A program made the position numbers and the translations under genes. Of a DNA stretch of 15,453 bases, positions 13,978 to 15,453 are shown piece by piece. Position 1 is the first letter of the stretch, and each line of letters opens with the position of its first letter. Under the pieces are notes generated by a model. That model was given only the letters and a program-made list of their open reading frames with translations. It was not told the DNA's origin and searched no databases. The DNA comes from an uncultured Planctomycetaceae bacterium (lineage in GTDB: Bacteria > Planctomycetota > Planctomycetia > Planctomycetales > Planctomycetaceae): the NCBI GenBank assembly GCA_903921605.1, contig CAIXQV010000292.1, positions 1 to 15,453 on the forward strand, written 5' to 3'.

Positions 13978-14616
13978 ATGATCCTGACTGTTGATGTGAT
14001 TTCTGATGTGATCTGTCCATGGTGCTACATCGGCAAGCGGCGGCTTGAAGGGGCGATTTCTGCCGTTGAGGGTCAGCACGAGGTTCAGGTTCATTGGCAC
14101 CCATTCCAACTCAATCCCACGATGCCGAAAGAAGGGATCAGCCGCAAAGAATATCGGACACGAAAGTTCGGCAGTTGGGAGCGATCACTGGAACTGGATG
14201 CCAAAGTCATTGCTGTTGGTGAGTCTGAGGGAATTCATTTCGCATTCGACAAAACTGAACGAACGCCAAACACGGTGGATGCTCACCGACTTATCTGGCT
14301 TGCTGATCAACATGGCTGTCAGAATGCCGTGGTTGAGGCACTGTTCCGAGCTTACTTCAATGAGGGCCGCGATATCGGTAATCATCAAACACTCATTGAC
14401 GTTGTTTCTGAAGCGGGCTTGGAGCGTAAGGTTGCTGAGAGCATGCTTGGCAGCGATGAAGGAATGGACGTGATCTCAAACGCCCGAGAACTGTCTCAGC
14501 GACATCTGGTAACTGGGGTTCCATTTTTCATCATCAACAATGCGATCACTTTATCAGGCGCTCAGGAGCCGGTGACATTTCTTGATGCGTTCAGGCAGGT
14601 AGTTGGCTCAACGTAA
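13978..14616 (+). CDS. DsbA-family oxidoreductase, FrnE-like
   Basis: The product is 212 residues of the thioredoxin-fold DsbA/FrnE group. The redox motif C13-P-W-C16 sits in VISDVICPWCYIGK at the very start of the fold. The helical insert contains the family's N-x-x-x-AHR (98-104, TPNTVDAHRLIW), and the cis-proline P182 is in TGVPFF (179-184). There is no signal peptide, so it acts in the cytoplasm, as FrnE proteins do. In Deinococcus, FrnE was linked to oxidative stress tolerance. The gene starts 13 bases after the secreted-protein stop. The ribosome site is weak (AGAGAG). It is the last intact gene of the four-gene operon. The second integrase relic begins within about 30 bases. Confidence 0.9.
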   Translation: MILTVDVISDVICPWCYIGKRRLEGAISAVEGQHEVQVHWHPFQLNPTMPKEGISRKEYRTRKFGSWERSLELDAKVIAVGESEGIHFAFDKTERTPNTVDAHRLIWLADQHGCQNAVVEALFRAYFNEGRDIGNHQTLIDVVSEAGLERKVAESMLGSDEGMDVISNARELSQRHLVTGVPFFIINNAITLSGAQEPVTFLDAFRQVVGST

Positions 14617-14640
14617 CCTGCCAACCTGTACGCTCAAGTG

Positions 14641-15347
14641 CCGATTTAAAGACTATGCCACTTTATGCCGACGAACCCGGTACTGTGTTGTCGTTCGCAT
14701 CGTCAGCCGGATCACCGTGGCTTGTTGCGTCTTCTTTGATCTCCGTCGTTGCATCCTCGGTACAGTTGATAACGCTTGGTGGACGTTGACGGGATTGCGG
14801 AAAGGTGAATTATTCGCTTTGCATAGGTGGGCTGTAAATCTGTCTGAGGGCGTCCTGGTGGTTCGCCGAACGCTTCAGGAGCTCAATGGCCTGTCACTGA
14901 AGGAGCCGAAGACCAAAGCGGGAAAACGCATCGTGTCGCTGGGCTCTGAGGCTCTGGATGCATTGAAAATGCAGGCTGGCGACAGCGCTCGACGAAGGCT
15001 TTGAGCCGGAGCAGGTACCGATCGTATTTCCCAACATTCGTGGCGGGTACATGCGTGGTTCAAATTTTGACCGAAAAGTTTGGTATCCGATCAGAGAGGC
15101 TGCAGGAATTCCGGAGACGTTCGTGTTTCATGATCTGCGGCACACTCAGGCATCGTTGATGCTCGCGGCTGGTGTGGATCTCAAATTGATCCAGAAACGC
15201 CTGGGGCACCGGGACTTCTCGACCAGTGCGAACACTTTTTCGCACCTGTTGCGAAACGCCGAGAACGAAGCAGTCTCACGTGTGGACGATTTGATGAGCA
15301 AAAGAGCCCCGAAGCCATCGCCGGAAGCTGGTGAGTACAGTCGCTGA
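14641..15347 (+). pseudogene. Second tyrosine recombinase (integrase) remnant, frameshifted
   Basis: The catalytic domain of a phage-type integrase is spread over at least two frames. From about 14785, TGLRKGELFALHRW carries the first catalytic Arg, followed by VRRTLQELNG and LKEPKTKAGKRIVSLGSEA. Near 14970 the homology shifts by one base to another frame, continuing ALDEGFEPEQVPIVFPN, then FVFHDLRHTQASLML (HxxR box), LIQKRLGHRDF and the tyrosine helix. Here the tyrosine is Phe (TTT, 15237-15239, in SANTFSHLL). Upstream of 14785 only degraded fragments remain, such as MPLYADEPGTVLSF from about 14655. The N-terminal core-binding domain is gone. The relic lies 61 bases before the right copy of the repeat. 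It differs in sequence from the remnant at 11402, so a separate element brought it. Confidence 0.88.
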
Positions 15348-15408
15348 GTACAGAACCAAGGCAGAACTTCGACGTGAGTACAAAAACAGCGAAATTTACT
15401 GGCTTTTA

Positions 15409-15450
15409 AAATGTCTCGGGCGGGGGTCGAACCTGCAACCTTCGGCTTCG
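15409..15450. repeat. 42-bp direct repeat, right copy (island attachment site)
   Basis: This is the exact copy of 11713-11754. It lies at the 3' end of what looks like a tRNA-Arg gene that continues beyond the window. Together the two copies delimit an island of about 3.7 kb. Confidence 0.85.
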
Positions 15451-15453
15451 GAG
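15412..15453 (-). tRNA. tRNA-Arg (anticodon CCG), 3' half, partial
   Basis: Read on the - strand, the last 42 bases give an anticodon loop CTCCGAA (T33, anticodon CCG, A37, A38), the 3' side of the anticodon stem GCCGA, variable loop AGGTT, T-arm GCAGG-TTCGACC-CCCGC, acceptor strand CCGAGAC and discriminator A73. CCA is not encoded. One T-stem pair is A-C. The 5' half is outside the window. A full gene would need TCGGC in the anticodon stem and about GTCTCGG at the 5' end. It may be the living insertion target or a second relic. Confidence 0.6.

Overview
The window reads as chromosomal DNA of a planctomycete-like bacterium. This is inferred, not proven. The reasons are the small-pseudopilin and type II secretion/type IV pilus motor genes mixed with signalling genes, a secreted protein built of CxxGx repeats, an EF-Ts with a 'CESAPV' sequence where most bacteria have 'C-x-TDFV', and widespread weak Shine-Dalgarno sites. 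No rRNA, CRISPR array or complete insertion sequence was seen.

Left part (1-6558, all +): the 3' end of a rhodanese-type gene and its terminator, then a single pseudopilin gene with its own strong terminator. Next comes a tightly packed set: receiver-only response regulator, membrane histidine kinase with a PAS-like region, STAS-domain protein, GspE/PilB-type assembly ATPase and GspF/PilC-type inner-membrane platform protein. STAS/ATPase and ATPase/platform genes overlap by 4 and 1 bases, so signalling and motor genes are probably one transcript. Facing them on the - strand is a secreted cysteine-repeat protein (6674-7444), with its terminator in the shared intergenic gap.

Middle part: 7445-8591 has no firm gene, only two overlapping - strand reading frames that may be one frameshifted relic. 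Then comes the conserved translation/nucleotide block rpsB - tsf - pyrH (8592-11357, +), with hairpins in each intergenic gap. frr, the usual next gene, does not follow pyrH here.

Right part (11402-15453): a tRNA-associated island region. A broken tyrosine recombinase sits next to a 42-bp sequence (11713-11754) that is repeated exactly at 15409-15450. The repeat matches the 3' half of a tRNA-Arg on the - strand, from the anticodon loop to the 3' end. Between the copies lie a compact four-gene + strand operon (DUF1990 protein, AlkB-like dioxygenase, small secreted protein, FrnE/DsbA-like oxidoreductase) and a second broken tyrosine recombinase. Both recombinases carry frameshifts and both have lost the catalytic tyrosine, so the island looks immobilised while its cargo operon is intact. 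The cargo suggests alkylation or oxidative damage handling, but the joint function is inference.
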